Assembly (NCBI GenBank): GCA_029204225.1
Contig: CM055107.1
Coordinates: forward strand, 49,879,489 to 49,943,488
Direction of reading: 5' to 3'
From: Diphasiastrum complanatum
Lineage: Eukaryota; Streptophyta; Lycopodiopsida; Lycopodiales; Lycopodiaceae
DNA: 64,000 nucleotides
The notes under the pieces are model-generated. The model had not been told where the DNA came from, did not search any database, and saw nothing but the letters and a program-made list of their open reading frames with translations. Both the position numbers and the translations under genes were made by a program. Positions 21,976 through 32,940 of this stretch are shown here, one piece after another (position 1 is the first letter of the stretch; each line of letters begins with the position of its first letter).

Positions 21976-22277
21976 GCTACGCCAATTTTTCAGTTTGCAG
22001 CATGATTGTTGGATGGTTAGCTTGCATTAGGCATCTTGTCGTGGCATGAATAGTGTTAGATCTACATTTTAGGATTATTTTGGGATTGATCTTGCTTGAT
22101 TTGAGTGGATTTGCTTGTTTGAAATCTAATCTGATTGTTAAAACAGGAAAAGCTATTCAGATCACCAATCTTGAGATCCATTTGGATCGGAGATATCAGA
22201 GAAAATAACAAAAATCGGTCAAATCTGTCAGATTTGGTCAAAAAGAGACAAAAAGCATCATCAGAGCTTAGAAATTT
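21976..22277 (+). other. Gypsy untranslated leader
   Basis: About 300 bp following the primer-binding site, without a frame, up to the point where minus-strand copia integrase sequence begins. The gag of this gypsy element is not seen. Confidence 0.55.
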
Positions 22278-23636
22278 TTACCCTGTTTTGGGAAACCTTC
22301 GCCGAGTTGCAGACACCTTCGGTATCACATCTCTACTCTCAATTGTAGTTGAGGTAGAGGGAACATAGATCCTGTAAGCTTTCTTGTTGGATGCATATCC
22401 AACCATGATCCCTTTAACAGAATTAGAATCATCTCTTTTCCTTGTTTCCAAGGGCATATTAACAAAGCAAGTACAACCAAAAACTTTAAGGTGATCTACC
22501 TTAGGTTTTTTCTGAAACAAGACTTCAAAAGGTGTTTTTCCAACAAGAGCATTATGAGGTAATCTATTGCACAAATAGTTTGCACAATTCATAGCTTCAC
22601 CCCAATATTCAATAGGCAAAGAAACTGCTATTCGACTTGCTTTAGCACATTCACATAAAGATCTGTTTTTCCTCTCAGCTACTCCATTTTGGGATGGAGA
22701 ATAGGCACAAGAAAATTCTCTCTTTATTCCTTCACCTTCACAATAATTATGAAACTTGTTGGAGATATATTCACCTCCTCCATCGCATCTTAAAGCTTCA
22801 ACTTTGCAAGAAAACTGTTTTTCTACATAAGCTTTGAAGATAAGGAAGTGATCAAAAACCTTAGCCTTTGAAGAAAGTAGATACAACCAAGTGTATCTAG
22901 TAAAGTCATCAATAAAGGTGACAAAACATGTTGCACCACCAATACTTTTAGAAGAGAAAAAATGTACATCTGAATGTATGAGTTCCAATGGATAAGTAGT
23001 CTTTATAAAAGACTTCTGATATGGCTTTCTGTGTGACTTTGCAATGGCACAAGCCTCACAAGGCTTGAAATCTTTAGAAAGAGATTCTGGAAGACCAAAA
23101 GCCTTCTCCTTCTTAACCATAGAAGACATAGATGTAAAGTTAGGATGTCCCAATCTTCTATGCCACAGCTCTTCCTTAGATAACAAAGCAACTTCACAAA
23201 GGTTTGCATTCTCATAAGAATTCAACTTAAAAATTCCATCACATCTAGTTCCATCAGCAAGGATCTCATCTTTTCTCTTGATAAAACAAGTATTGGAGTT
23301 GAACTTTACATCACAACCATTATCAAGCAACTTTCCCACACAAATTAAGTTCTTTGTAAGTTTTGGAATGAAAAGAACATTAGAAAGTGCAAGAACTTTT
23401 GAAGAAGTAAGTTTCATTGGAATGTTGCCAATTCCTTCTATTGGACACTCATGATCATTAGCTGTGTAAATAGATCTCTTGAGTCCTTTGAAAGGTAATA
23501 TTGAGTCAAATGACTCCTTTGAACAGCACGTATGTGAAGAGGCTCCACTGTCTATGTACCAAGCTCCATCTTTCTTGAAAGGTGATGAAGAAAAATTGGA
23601 CACCATAAGTGATCCTTCTCCATCACTTGCAAACAA
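22278..23636 (-). pseudogene. Copia protease-integrase, 452-codon open frame, 3' truncated
   Basis: Protease: WYIDSGASSHTC with the D-S-G-A-S box near residue 30. Integrase zinc-binding: LWHRRLGHPNF, then CEACAIAKSHRKPY (H-x-H ... C-x2-C complete). Core: LIHSDVHFF and FIDDFTRYTW (both Asp), SPSQNGVAERKN with the Glu. The frame continues to the integrase C-terminal FGCTCFVN, GIMVGYASNKKAYRIY and ESRDVI, where similarity ends and about 14 foreign codons follow. RT and RNase H are absent. The frame is open over 1.36 kb, so this copy is among the better preserved in the window. Confidence 0.9.
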
Positions 23637-23639
23637 TCT

Positions 23640-24507
23640 TTTTCAATCTCTTTGGAGAGATTAGCTTGCTTGAGTTGGTTTTTCTTCTTGAAGCAATTAG
23701 AGGCATAGTGCCCCTTTTTGCCACAGAAGAAGCACTTCATTTTCTTCTTCTTGGTTTTTGAGTTAGAGGGATGAGATGTTTCATCCTCTTCACCATCTTG
23801 ATCTCGATCTTTGGCTTTGTCTTTGTTGTATGCTTGAGAGAATTGGTTCTTACTCCTTCCTTTCTGCTTGCCTTTGACAAAGAGGGCTTTGTCACTTCCA
23901 CCATATTCAAGTTTGTTCATCCTAGAGAATTTATAGCTTTGTCTAGATTCTTTAGAAATAAGAATTCCTTCGAGAGTTTCTAGATTAGGTAACTCTTCCT
24001 TAATAGAAAAAGACTGAACAAGATTATCATAGTCATCTCTCAAGCCATTCAGTACGACTTGAACTAGCTCAACTTGGTTAATGGTAACACCAACACAGGA
24101 AATCTCTCTATGTAAATCTTTAACTCTCATAACATATTAGATGCACTCTTTTCACTTCTTTGGAAACTTTGGAAAATTTGATTCCTAAGAGTGAGTACTC
24201 TAGAAGTATTCTTTGCTTCATAGATGGTCTTTAGTGCATTCCAAGCTTCTTTGGATGTAGTGCAGGATCCTATCCCTCTCAAAATTTCATTAGATACATT
24301 CATCTTAATGAAATGTAGAGCCATTCTAGCTCTCTTCTTATATTTAGGAATTTCAACCTGTGCTTGAGGCTCCTCCTCAACACCAAGCACAATATCCATA
24401 ACATCCTGGAGAATCAAAACAGACTCCATTCTTAACTTCCAAATTGAGTAATTAGAAGTGTTTAGTCTTTCATTGGCTTCTAAAAGATATCCTCCCTGAG
24501 ATGCCAT
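23640..24507 (-). pseudogene. Copia gag, one frameshift
   Basis: It starts MASQGGYLLEANERLNTSNY (ATG at 24507) and runs to SEKSASNML before a one-base loss near 24127 shifts the frame to MRVKDLHREISCVGVTIN. It ends with an intact zinc knuckle CFFCGKKGHYASNC (C-x2-C-x4-H-x4-C) and a Lys-rich stretch. The sister gag at 8233-8842 keeps the base lost here. It lies directly before the protease frame. The leader is only recognisable to about 24533, where an oppositely oriented copia fragment begins. Confidence 0.88.
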
Positions 24508-24545
24508 TATAATAAAGACTTCTTAGTTATTGACGTAAACTTGAT

Positions 24546-26608
24546 GTGAAAGCTATCAAGTGCATATTCCTAGGATATGATGATCGTGTGAAGGGATATA
24601 GATGTTTTGATCCAGTGGAAAACAAAATTCATATAAGCCGTGATAATATCTTTGATGAATCCAAGATGTATGAAGACGAGGATGCTGAGAAGATAGACAC
24701 ATCCAGTGGGAAAGATGGTATAGTGAGAATACCACCTGATGATGATCCATTCATTGACTTTCTGAGTGATGACCATGAGGATACATCTCAAGATACTACT
24801 ACTCAACCTCAAGAGACAGGTTGGAGAGGTAGGGACAAACCTTTTGGTGCAAGAAAGATTGAAGTTGCAGGTGACAAACTCAAGGAGAACGATGTACAGT
24901 GGAATACATTTTCAACAGGAAGCCGATCACCTGACAGGAAGCTCCCTAAGTGGTTTGAGAGATTGCTGGAGAGCTGCGACATGGATGACTTTCCAGGATC
25001 ATTAGCCAGGGAGAGATACGAAGAGAGAAGACACAACCTGAAAGGTATGAAGCAAATTATGCTCTCTTATCTAGCATTATTCAAAACAAAAAACCTTCGA
25101 CTTATGGTGAAGCGAAGGATGATGAGTCGAGGCCATGGGAGAGGAGATGGAGTCAATTGCTAAACATAACACATGGGACTTAGTAGAACCATCAGTTGGC
25201 AAGAAACCCATTGGTTGCAAATGGGTATACGCGACTAAGTACCATGTAGATGGAAGTATAGCAAAGCACAAGGCAAGATTGGTGATCAAAGGATATGCAC
25301 AAAGTAAAGGCATCAACTATGAGGAGACCTTTGCACCGGTTTGTAAGTGGAATACTCTACGTCTACTTGTTGCTTTAGCTTCACATTTTGGTTGGCCTTT
25401 GCATCAGATGGATGTGAAATCTGTTTTTCTAAATGGCGAGTTAGAAGAAGAAGTGTTCATGGATCAACATGAAGGCTTTGTAGTGAAGGGATAGGAAAAT
25501 AAAGTATGTCGCTTGAAGAAAGCGCTTTATGGTCTTAAACAAGCACCACGTGCGTGGTATAGCAGGATTGATGCCTACTTTTGTTCAAAGGGGACGGTGA
25601 GAACACATTCTGATCCAAATCTATATGTCTTATGCTTTGATGGTATTGTTGCTTTGATTTCTCTTTATGTTGATGACTTGATTATTACGGGAAACAATCA
25701 AGAGATGATAGACATGATCAAGAAAGACTCATGGAACAATTCGAGATGGCAGATCTTAGCTTAATGCATTACTGCCTTGGAGTAGAGGTGTGGCAAAAAG
25801 GACACGAAGTGGGTTTAACACAGGTGAAGTATGTCAAAGAGTTGTTGCACAGGTTTAGGTTGCAAGATTGCAAACCAGTAAATACTCCTATTGAACCAGG
25901 TAAAAAGCTTTCTAAGCTTGATGAGTCACAGTCATTTGATGTCACGCTGTATAGACAGTTAGTAGGGAGCTTGATTTACCTTACCACAACTAGACCAGAT
26001 ATATGCTATGTTGTTGGCATTGTAAGTCAATTTATGGCAACAACTATGAAAACGCATTGGAAGGTAGCTAAACGCATTTTGCGTTATGTGAAAGGCACTT
26101 CAGAGCATGGCTTGATTTACATGAAGCATGATGGTTTACCTGAGTTGCGTGGCTATGTGGATGCAGATTGGGGAGGTGACTATGATGATCGTAGATCTAC
26201 CACAGGGTATAGTTTTGTGGTAGTTGCTTTTCCTGGTCTAGTAAGAAGCAAAGTACAATTGCTCTTTCCACCACAGAGGCAGAGTATAAGGCAATGTGTA
26301 GTGTAGCACAGGAAGCTATATGGTTGAGACAAATCTTGGAAGAAGTTGGCATGAGGCAGAAAAATCCCACGACTTTACATAGCGACAATCAGAGTGGCAT
26401 TCAGCTAGAAAAGAATCCAGTGTTCTATGCAAGAACTAAACACATTGAGATTCGGTGTCACTTTATACGTGAGAGGCTACTGAGTCGTGAAATTCATGTT
26501 GTTCATTGTAGCACAGAAGAACAACTAGCTGATATTTTCACTAAGCCACTTGCTGGAGAAAAGTTTGATAAGTTTAGATCAAAGCTTTTTGTACTTAAAG
26601 TTTGCTGA
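24546..26608 (+). pseudogene. Copia integrase end, RT and RNase H
   Basis: It begins inside the integrase C-terminal domain (AIKCIFLGYDDRVKGYRCFD, HISRDNIF), then an acidic linker. RT: WDLVEPSVGKKPIGCKWVY, HKARLVIKGYAQ, ETFAPVCKWNTLR, LHQMDVKSVFLNGELEEEVF, LKKALYGLKQAPRAWY, and the catalytic LISLYVDDLIITG. RNase H: GYVDADWGGDYDDRRSTTGY, LHSDNQSGIQLEKNPVF and TKHIEIRCHFIRERL, ending ADIFTKPLAGEKFD. Defects: a frame shift near 25135, a TAG at about 25492 (likely CAG to TAG), a shift near 25735, and a shift near 26220-26290. The gag-PR-IN half is missing, and it is a different family from the minus fragment next to it. Confidence 0.9.
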
Positions 26609-26639
26609 CTTTAAAGCTATGTATATGACTGTATAAAAA

Positions 26640-26940
26640 GTAGACTCTACTTTAAGGGAGAGAGTTAGAATTAAAGTAGAATCACTATGTTACTGTACTG
26701 TGGGTCCTATCAGTGGATAAGGATCAGTTGGCCTCGCCACGAGGCAAGTCGACGGGACACGCGTCCCACCAATGGCAACCTGGGTCATCCATGGGTTGCT
26801 TGAGTGAACAACTATATGTATAGTGTAATTTCATTTTGAGAAATACAGTTGCTATGTGAGCTTGCTGTGGAGAGTGTTTTCTGTCTATGTTACTGTGTAG
26901 CATGATCTGTGTTCCTGTGCAAAGCAAATTCTAAGTGTTA
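26640..26940 (+). mobile_element. Probable copia 3' LTR, short
   Basis: A purine tract TTTAAGGGAGAGAG (near 26651) follows the pol end, and TTAGAATTAAAG-like LTR sequence begins just after; near 26930 an ATTCTAAG motif mirrors it. A TATA-like CTATATGTATAG occurs at about 26812. Neither terminal TG nor CA is clean, so the borders are approximate. Gypsy sequence resumes at about 26952. Confidence 0.45.
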
Positions 26941-26949
26941 AATCATTTT

Positions 26950-27600
26950 TAGGATTTACCATTCATTGAGGATTATGCTAAGGTTAAAGGCTTTCCAAAA
27001 GCTTAAGGATGCATTGGTTTCAGCACCAATCTTACGCCCACCCAATTGGTCCATTGAGTTTCACGTGCATACGGACGCATCAAAGTATGCAGTTGGAGCA
27101 GTCTTAACCCAGCCAGGTGAACAAAAAAAGGATTTTCCAATCCGGTTTGCAAGTCGACAGCTCAGTGATACCAAAATGAACTATTTAACCACAGAGCGGG
27201 AAGCACTGACAATGATCTATGCGGTTAAGAAATTTCGACACTACTTGATGTCCACACATTTTGCTTTTTATACGGACCATCAACCCCTGCTCTATCTCGT
27301 TAATAAAACTTGCAACACCGGAAGAATCACCAGATGGCTACTTCTGTTGTTGGAGTTTGATTTTCGGATAGTAGTTTGCAAGGGAAAACAACACTACATG
27401 GCAGATCATGTGTCACGAATCAAGGGACGGGAGATTGCCACCCAACCCGACGATGAGTAAGTAGATGCTGCCTTATTTTACGTGGACACAGTACCAGAAT
27501 GGGCTGCCGACATTGTTGAATATCTAATGCATGGCCAACCAGATGGAACAGCGAAAATTGTTAGCCTGCCTACATGGTCTGATCTTGAAAATCCAATCAC
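26950..27600 (+). pseudogene. Tat-like gypsy RT end and RNase H
   Basis: It starts with the RT end PFIEDYAKV, lacks a few codons, then AFQKLKDALVSAPILRPPNW. RNase H follows: FHVHTDASKYAVGAVLTQPG (catalytic Asp), NYLTTEREALTMIYAVKKFR (Glu), FYTDHQPLLYLVNK (Asp), and ends ADHVSRIKG. The frame is open for 164 codons. About 40 codons after the RNase H (DAALFYVDTVPEWAADIV) fit the usual linker, then integrase is missing: the sequence passes directly to the upstream region of the unknown 3' frame. It resembles the minus pol at 11983-12195. Confidence 0.88.
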
Positions 27601-28036
27601 AGGAACAAGTTGTGCAAGAGATCACTTCCTGCGAGAGTTGAACCCTCGTAGATAGCCTAAACCCTCGCAGACTTCTCTGAGGTCTTAGAATTTTGTGAAG
27701 AATGTGCCTGCCAAAATTTGGGTGGAACTGAACAAGGAAAAGTGGATTTCACCTAATACACACTCTAAATTTTGCTACATAAGGGTTGAATTCGATTCAT
27801 TTGTCACCTTTGCTAGCGAGGCTCTGCCGAAATTTACTCTGAAATTACCAAGTTCTCCGTTTGCAACCAAACTTCCTACCAGCTATCATCTGATATTACT
27901 GAACACCGATCTACGCTCTGAACTACACTCCTTATCATCCAACACTCGTTATTCATAGTTTTCTATCTTTTCCACACCCTTTTTCCATTTTCCACCATTT
28001 TTTCTATTTTTTTGACCACTAATCATCACTACTAAC

Positions 28037-31000
28037 ATGGCCTCCTCATCCTCTGAAGACTTTGGCGCCAAACAGGTGATCCAGTGTGACATCCCCGAGG
28101 CCACACAGATTTGGCCTTTACCCTCTGACACTCTGATCCAACCATGGCTATAGACAGCCAGCCCACTTCTAGCAGTAATGGGTTTTTACCCGGCACTCTT
28201 CCATTCTGAGATTAACATGGGCCTCGCCCTTCACGCTTACGCCACATGGGACGAGGACAAGGCTCGTTTCCACTTACTGTACCAAGGTACCACATACAAG
28301 GTCAGGATTAACGCCGACTCGATGGTCACCATTGGCATTATGTCCGGTGATCGTCAACCCATCTCCCATCGTCACGCCAAAGCTCTGATCAAACCATTCG
28401 TCACCCAAACCAATTATTTCAACATTTCGCAAGGACAAAATCTAGTCTACGCTACTGAGTCAGATAGTGGAATCCTTTTTGAAATTTCCTAACCCCTCTG
28501 TTGTGCCATACGACTGGCATAGCTTCCTTATTTGAGAACTAACCAACTCCATCAAACCCAACAACCGTGAGCGAATCGCAGCAGGCCTCCTGTTATGTAA
28601 CTTTACCTGTGCACTTCTCGAGGCAAAAGTGCGCGATTTCCAACGCTCATCTCTTTTGTCTACCCTCGTGCCACATACTAACCTTTATCCGCCATATCAA
28701 GCATCCACCTCCTCCCAACCTACAGTTATTAACACAACGGCCAGCAAACAAATGCGTGGCGCTGCCTCTACATCCACATCTCCACCTGCTACCTGAAGAC
28801 GCACCTCCACTACCGCACTAACTACTCCATCAACAACCGCCACTTCTTCTTCCGTGCAACCCCCCACTCCGATTTTTGTTGTCGCTACCTCTCTTCCGGT
28901 TCCATCCACATCTATTTCTATCTCCATACCCGTTTCTTCTGTTGATACCACTCCTACTTCTCTTCCAGTGTCCACTACTCCATGCATCACCATCGCATCT
29001 TCCATCACTCCTGTCACCACTGTTGCTTCCATTCCATTCAATCCTTCTTATTCACAACTGTCCCCCAACACTCTGGCATGGATGCAAGTTATCAATTTTT
29101 CACCCCCACGCCAGACACTTTCTGCTCCATCCTCACCCTCTTCCATACTCCACACCACCCTCCAATTTCCCTCTGTTCCTCCCATCCTCTCATTCGGACA
29201 AACCGTCATCACCCATGTTTCCATAGTTATTTCAAAAACCCCACCCACTTCGCCAACAAAGGTTGCCGAGGGCAACCAACCGTTGCCTGATGATGCATTT
29301 GTCCAAACAATGTTTGTACCATCGCCAGATCGGGCTGATCCTACCGGCCCAGATGGCATCAGGTCCAATAAGAACCTGATCGAAGATAATGACGATGGGA
29401 TTCCACAAGTCGTCGGGGCCGATACAACACAAGCCCCTGCCAGTGCCAGTGTACCGGATGCTCCCACAGATCTAACGACGGCGTACCAAACTCTGGGAAA
29501 ATACATCTTGGATGCGGTAGCGACCAAAGCTATTCTGGAAAGCAGGGTACTACACCTGGCAACAAGTAATACACAGTTGCGAGCAGACCTCACCAAGTTG
29601 CAGCAAGAGCTGATTTTGGCTCATCAACACGAACAAGCAGGGCACCAGGAGATTGCCAAGCTGCAGCAGAAGGAGGAAGGCCTCAACAATATATCCAAAG
29701 CCTCTCCAACTCGCTGACTGAGGCCTCCACGAAGGTGCGGGAGCTTCAAGTTGAAGCATCCCAATGGCTTGCCCCCATCCAGGTGCAACTTACCCTTTTG
29801 GAAATAGAGAATACGTGCTTGGGAACGGAGGTCAAAGACCTACAAGACGAAAAGCTCGTCTGGGTAGCTCAACCTGCACCGGACTCAAGGCCGCTTTCTC
29901 AATCAGAGATGAATCTTCTACGGCGTCAGGTGCAGGTTTATAGCCAAACCTTAAACAGCTACCAGGCAGAGTTCAACAAGTATCGGGCAAGCGCAACACA
30001 TGAGCTCACCCAGGCCAAGCAAGCCCTCAAGGCATGCCAAAAATTCATGGACACGAAGGCCCAGCCCAACCCCCATGGTAATTCCAACGCCACCTAATTT
30101 TGACACTGCACAGGCTAGTACCAGCCAAGATCAAAGCCAGCAGGCAGCAGGGGAATCTCAACCAAATCAAGGGTCCAAAGGCCAAGACCAAGGGCAAACG
30201 GATGCGGGTGCTGAGACGCGAGACCAGGACCAAGGCGCAACCACCATCCAACGCCAAACAACATCATCTAGAGGTTCGCGTACAATATCTGCCAGCCGGG
30301 CCTTCCGAAGACCGAAGTCCGTGGAGGAGAAAATCAATGAATTTTTATCAAAGTATCTCCAGGAGTCATCAAGAGATGGCTGGTAGATATCATTTTCTGC
30401 TCAGACAATCAAGGGCAAAGAATTGCAAACATTACTCGCCCTCCAACCACAACCAGAGTGGCGTCAACAGTTATTCGAAAGAGACCCTGCGGCCATCAGG
30501 GCCTACGTGACAAGTCCACAACAATTACGGGTGAACGCGCACTTCCTGCCATGTACACGAAGATCCAAATAGGTGAAATGCGGCACCTCTCTGGACAAGA
30601 TCACACTTCACAATTTTAATTGGCCGATTATACCATCGCAATATGGGTGGACGACAGATGTAGATGCCAGAAGGGCTCTCACCACGTTCAGAAACCAGTA
30701 TAATAATTGTCCTGATCCCACCGTCCGCGCGGCAGCCACTTACTCTCGGGACTTAGAACACCTGATGGGGATCAAAACTAAATGGGATGATTTTCTTCCC
30801 GCAATATTCTTTGATCCTAATAAGGTGCTATCTTCTGACAAAGTCGAAGATCAGCTGCCAGTTGCTCGTGTATATTACTGAGTTGCATTCCTTGGAGAAC
30901 CCTGGATGCGCCAATTCCAAGCTTGGATCGATCAAGAATGGCTAACAGGAGTCCACAAGTCCTTTCACAAGCCCAAGGACTCGTAGAAACTGGACTGTCT

Positions 31001-31113
31001 CAACTTCGTGGCAGACGTCACGGGTTACCTGATCCACCAGAGGCGGGCAAAGAGGACGCTATACTAAACCGGCAGAGTGCCGAGGGACCGGCACTACTTC
31101 AGGCCGTGGGTCC
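28037..31113 (+). pseudogene. Unknown 3' frame of a Tat-like gypsy element, copy 2
   Basis: Same architecture as 15000-17957. ATG at 28037 (MASSSSEDFGAKQ). The N-terminal region shares VIQCDIPEATQIWPLPS-like wording and YKVRINADSMVTIGIMSG, SHRHAKALIKPF with copy 1. Then a Pro/Ser/Thr-rich region (28854 to about 29250; VATSLPVPSTSISISIPVSS), a coiled coil (29520-29720; LRADLTKLQQELILAHQHE), a second helical block (29735-30097; MNLLRRQVQVYSQTLNSYQ), RRPKSVEEKINEFLSKYLQE, and the conserved C-terminal domain 30573-30940 (FFDPNKVLSSDKVEDQLPVA). Several stops and shifts. It runs to the LTR at 31114. Intact length would be about 1000 codons. Function unknown. Confidence 0.7.
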
Positions 31114-31912
31114 TGTTGGGGGTGTTCCCAACAAAGTGTAAATAAATAAAATCATCCAATAAAATGTGTTGCAAGGGCATGGCATCCTGCGTGTATAAGC
31201 CCATGGCCCAATGAGCACGCAAATAAAGTTGTAAATAAAATAAACATGACTTGGGTCTTGGAATTAAAATAAAACTAGAGGCCCAATGTCATTTTTAAAC
31301 TTAGAGGTTACTTTTTAGAGTTGAGTCCAAATTGGGACTCACATGAATCTTGTGATTTCTAATGTACTTTTTGTGGACCCTTGGATCAAGTTGGGTCCAA
31401 GATGAATAGGATCATTGTAAATATTAGCCAATAGGATTGAGGGGCAAGGGCCTTCCCCATTTTATAAAAAGACACCATTTGTACACTATTGGCATGCTTA
31501 ATGAGAAGGAGGAAACTCTACCAATTTTGGAAGAGAAGCATCATCATTTGCAATTCAATGCTTGCTATTGTTGTTGTTGTTTTCAATTGCTTTCAAGTTC
31601 ATGCTTTTTGGTTTCAATAGTTTATGTTTCTCCTTTAGCAAGTATAATATGCATTTGAGCTAACCTCCACCCTCACTCTCTATCTCTCTCTCTTTCTCTC
31701 TTCTCTTCTCAATCTCTTCTTTTCTATCCCTTCCCTTCACCCAAATCATGATGAATGTTAGTGTAGAGGAGTAGAGCTAAAGGAGAATAGTGTTAATGGT
31801 GAGTAGAGTTAAGGGACAAAGTAGGAAACTAACTAAAAGTAGCATCTATGCATAGTTAGGTACCTATCTAGTGATCTAACCCTTGTTGACATCTGGACTT
31901 TCAAGTCCCCCA
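31114..31912 (+). mobile_element. Gypsy (Tat-like) 3' LTR of a diverged subfamily
   Basis: It starts TGTTGGGGGTGTTCCC right after the unknown frame. It shares the layout and scattered blocks of the 21198-21953 LTR: GGCATCCTGCGTGTATAAG, AGGCCCAATGTC, AGCCAATAGGATTGAGG with a following TATAAAAAG, and AGTGTTAATGG near the end. Identity is far lower than between the two inverted LTRs, so it is not their partner. The right end (CCCCA at 31912) is inferred. A CT-rich run lies at 31672-31735. Confidence 0.65.
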
Positions 31913-32199
31913 TCTCTTTCGCTAAGAGCTCTATACCCTTTCTTAAAGGATCCATCTTTTCACACATCTCATTCCTTCTTTTCCTATGTGAATTTTTACT
32001 TTTTGATTTTCAAAAGGTGGAATCTTCCTCTGATGAAAAAGAATATGATGAGTAAGCAGAAGACTCTTCTTCATCCGCAAAATCAGATTCTGATTCAGAC
32101 TCAGTGGATGATGCTGATCCTTTTGTTCGTTTCTATTTATGTTTTTTACTACTCTTCAATGTCGTTCCTCCTCCTCCTAGAAATTTGAGAGGTTTCGTA

Positions 32200-32940
32200 A
32201 TTTTTGATGGATGCTATGACATCTTCTAGTGAAGTCATCAATCATTGACGATAGTATCGGTCCATTTTCTTGGGCAATCCATCCAGGAAAAATTCATTTT
32301 GCATATGCACATGATACTATGCCCCTAACTTTCTTATCAGGTTCTTAATTGTACGAGTATATTTCCTAAGTGACTCCTTAGACTTTTTCTCTACAGAATT
32401 CAGTCGTGCTAACAATCCAGTGGAATATCCTATCTCCTTAAAGTGTTTAAAGAATGTCGCCTTCAACGTATTCCAAGTGTTAGCCATTTTTGGTACTAAC
32501 TGGCTATACCAAATTCTCGCCATTTTTGGTACTAACTGGCTATACCAAATTCTCGCTTCTTACGTAGAAGACCTGGTGGTATCTTGACTTTGTCCCCGTC
32601 CGCATGCTCTTTGTTAGCTATGGTAATAGACTCAAAGTGGGACAAGTAATTGTCCTCATCCTCAAATGATGATCTCTTAAAAAAATCATATCTGATTTTG
32701 GTGAATGTGGGTGGCGCTGGGCTCACCATGTTATCAGGTGGTGGGTTAGGTGGTGGATCAGGTGGATCAGGTGGATCAGGATCTGACTCGGAACTATGTT
32801 CGGATGGTGTAGATGTAGATTCAGATGGTGGCTCGCGCTCTTGTTCAGAGACTGGCTCTGATGGTGGATCAAGGTCTTGTTCGGACTCGAATTCAGAACT
32901 AGAATCAGAACTATGAAGATTCAGATGGATTCGGTGAGTT
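32200..32940 (-). pseudogene. Gypsy gag pseudogene with acidic N-terminus
   Basis: The N-terminal part is Ser/Glu/Asp/Pro-rich (SSEFESEQDLDPPSEPVSEQ) followed by a Pro run. The capsid region reads DNYLSHFESITIANKEH, then after a frame change ARIWYSQLVPKM, TWNTLKATFFKHFKE, LLARLNSVEKKSKESLRKY, the usual W-x-x-L...F-x-x-x-F...Q/K-x-x-E-S-L-x-x-Y pattern of gypsy capsids. A 36-bp tandem duplication and a frameshift disrupt it. The N-terminus is cut at about 32940 by the Penelope-like fragment. Confidence 0.7.
32483..32554. repeat. 36-bp tandem duplication
   Basis: Two exact adjacent copies, 32483-32518 and 32519-32554 (each begins GCCATTTTTGGTACTAACTG). In the gag frame this repeats twelve codons (ARIWYSQLVPKM) without shifting the frame. 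Confidence 0.95.

Noticed and set aside
24546-25316. Minus-strand frames opposite copia RT
   Set aside because: Shadows of the plus-strand pol frame, which has clear RT motifs.
22278-26608. The two copia halves as one inverted element
   Set aside because: They overlap in the integrase C-terminus and the overlapping residues differ, so they come from different families.
28697-29596. Long minus-strand frames opposite copy 2 of the unknown frame (114 and 182 codons)
   Set aside because: They are shadows of the Pro/Ser/Thr-rich plus-strand frame, whose composition suppresses stops on the other strand; copy 1 gives no matching protein.
21198-31912. LTRs at 21198 and 31114 as the two ends of one plus-strand element
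   Set aside because: They share layout but are far more diverged from each other than 21198 is from the inverted 14270 LTR, which also shares the target-site bases.
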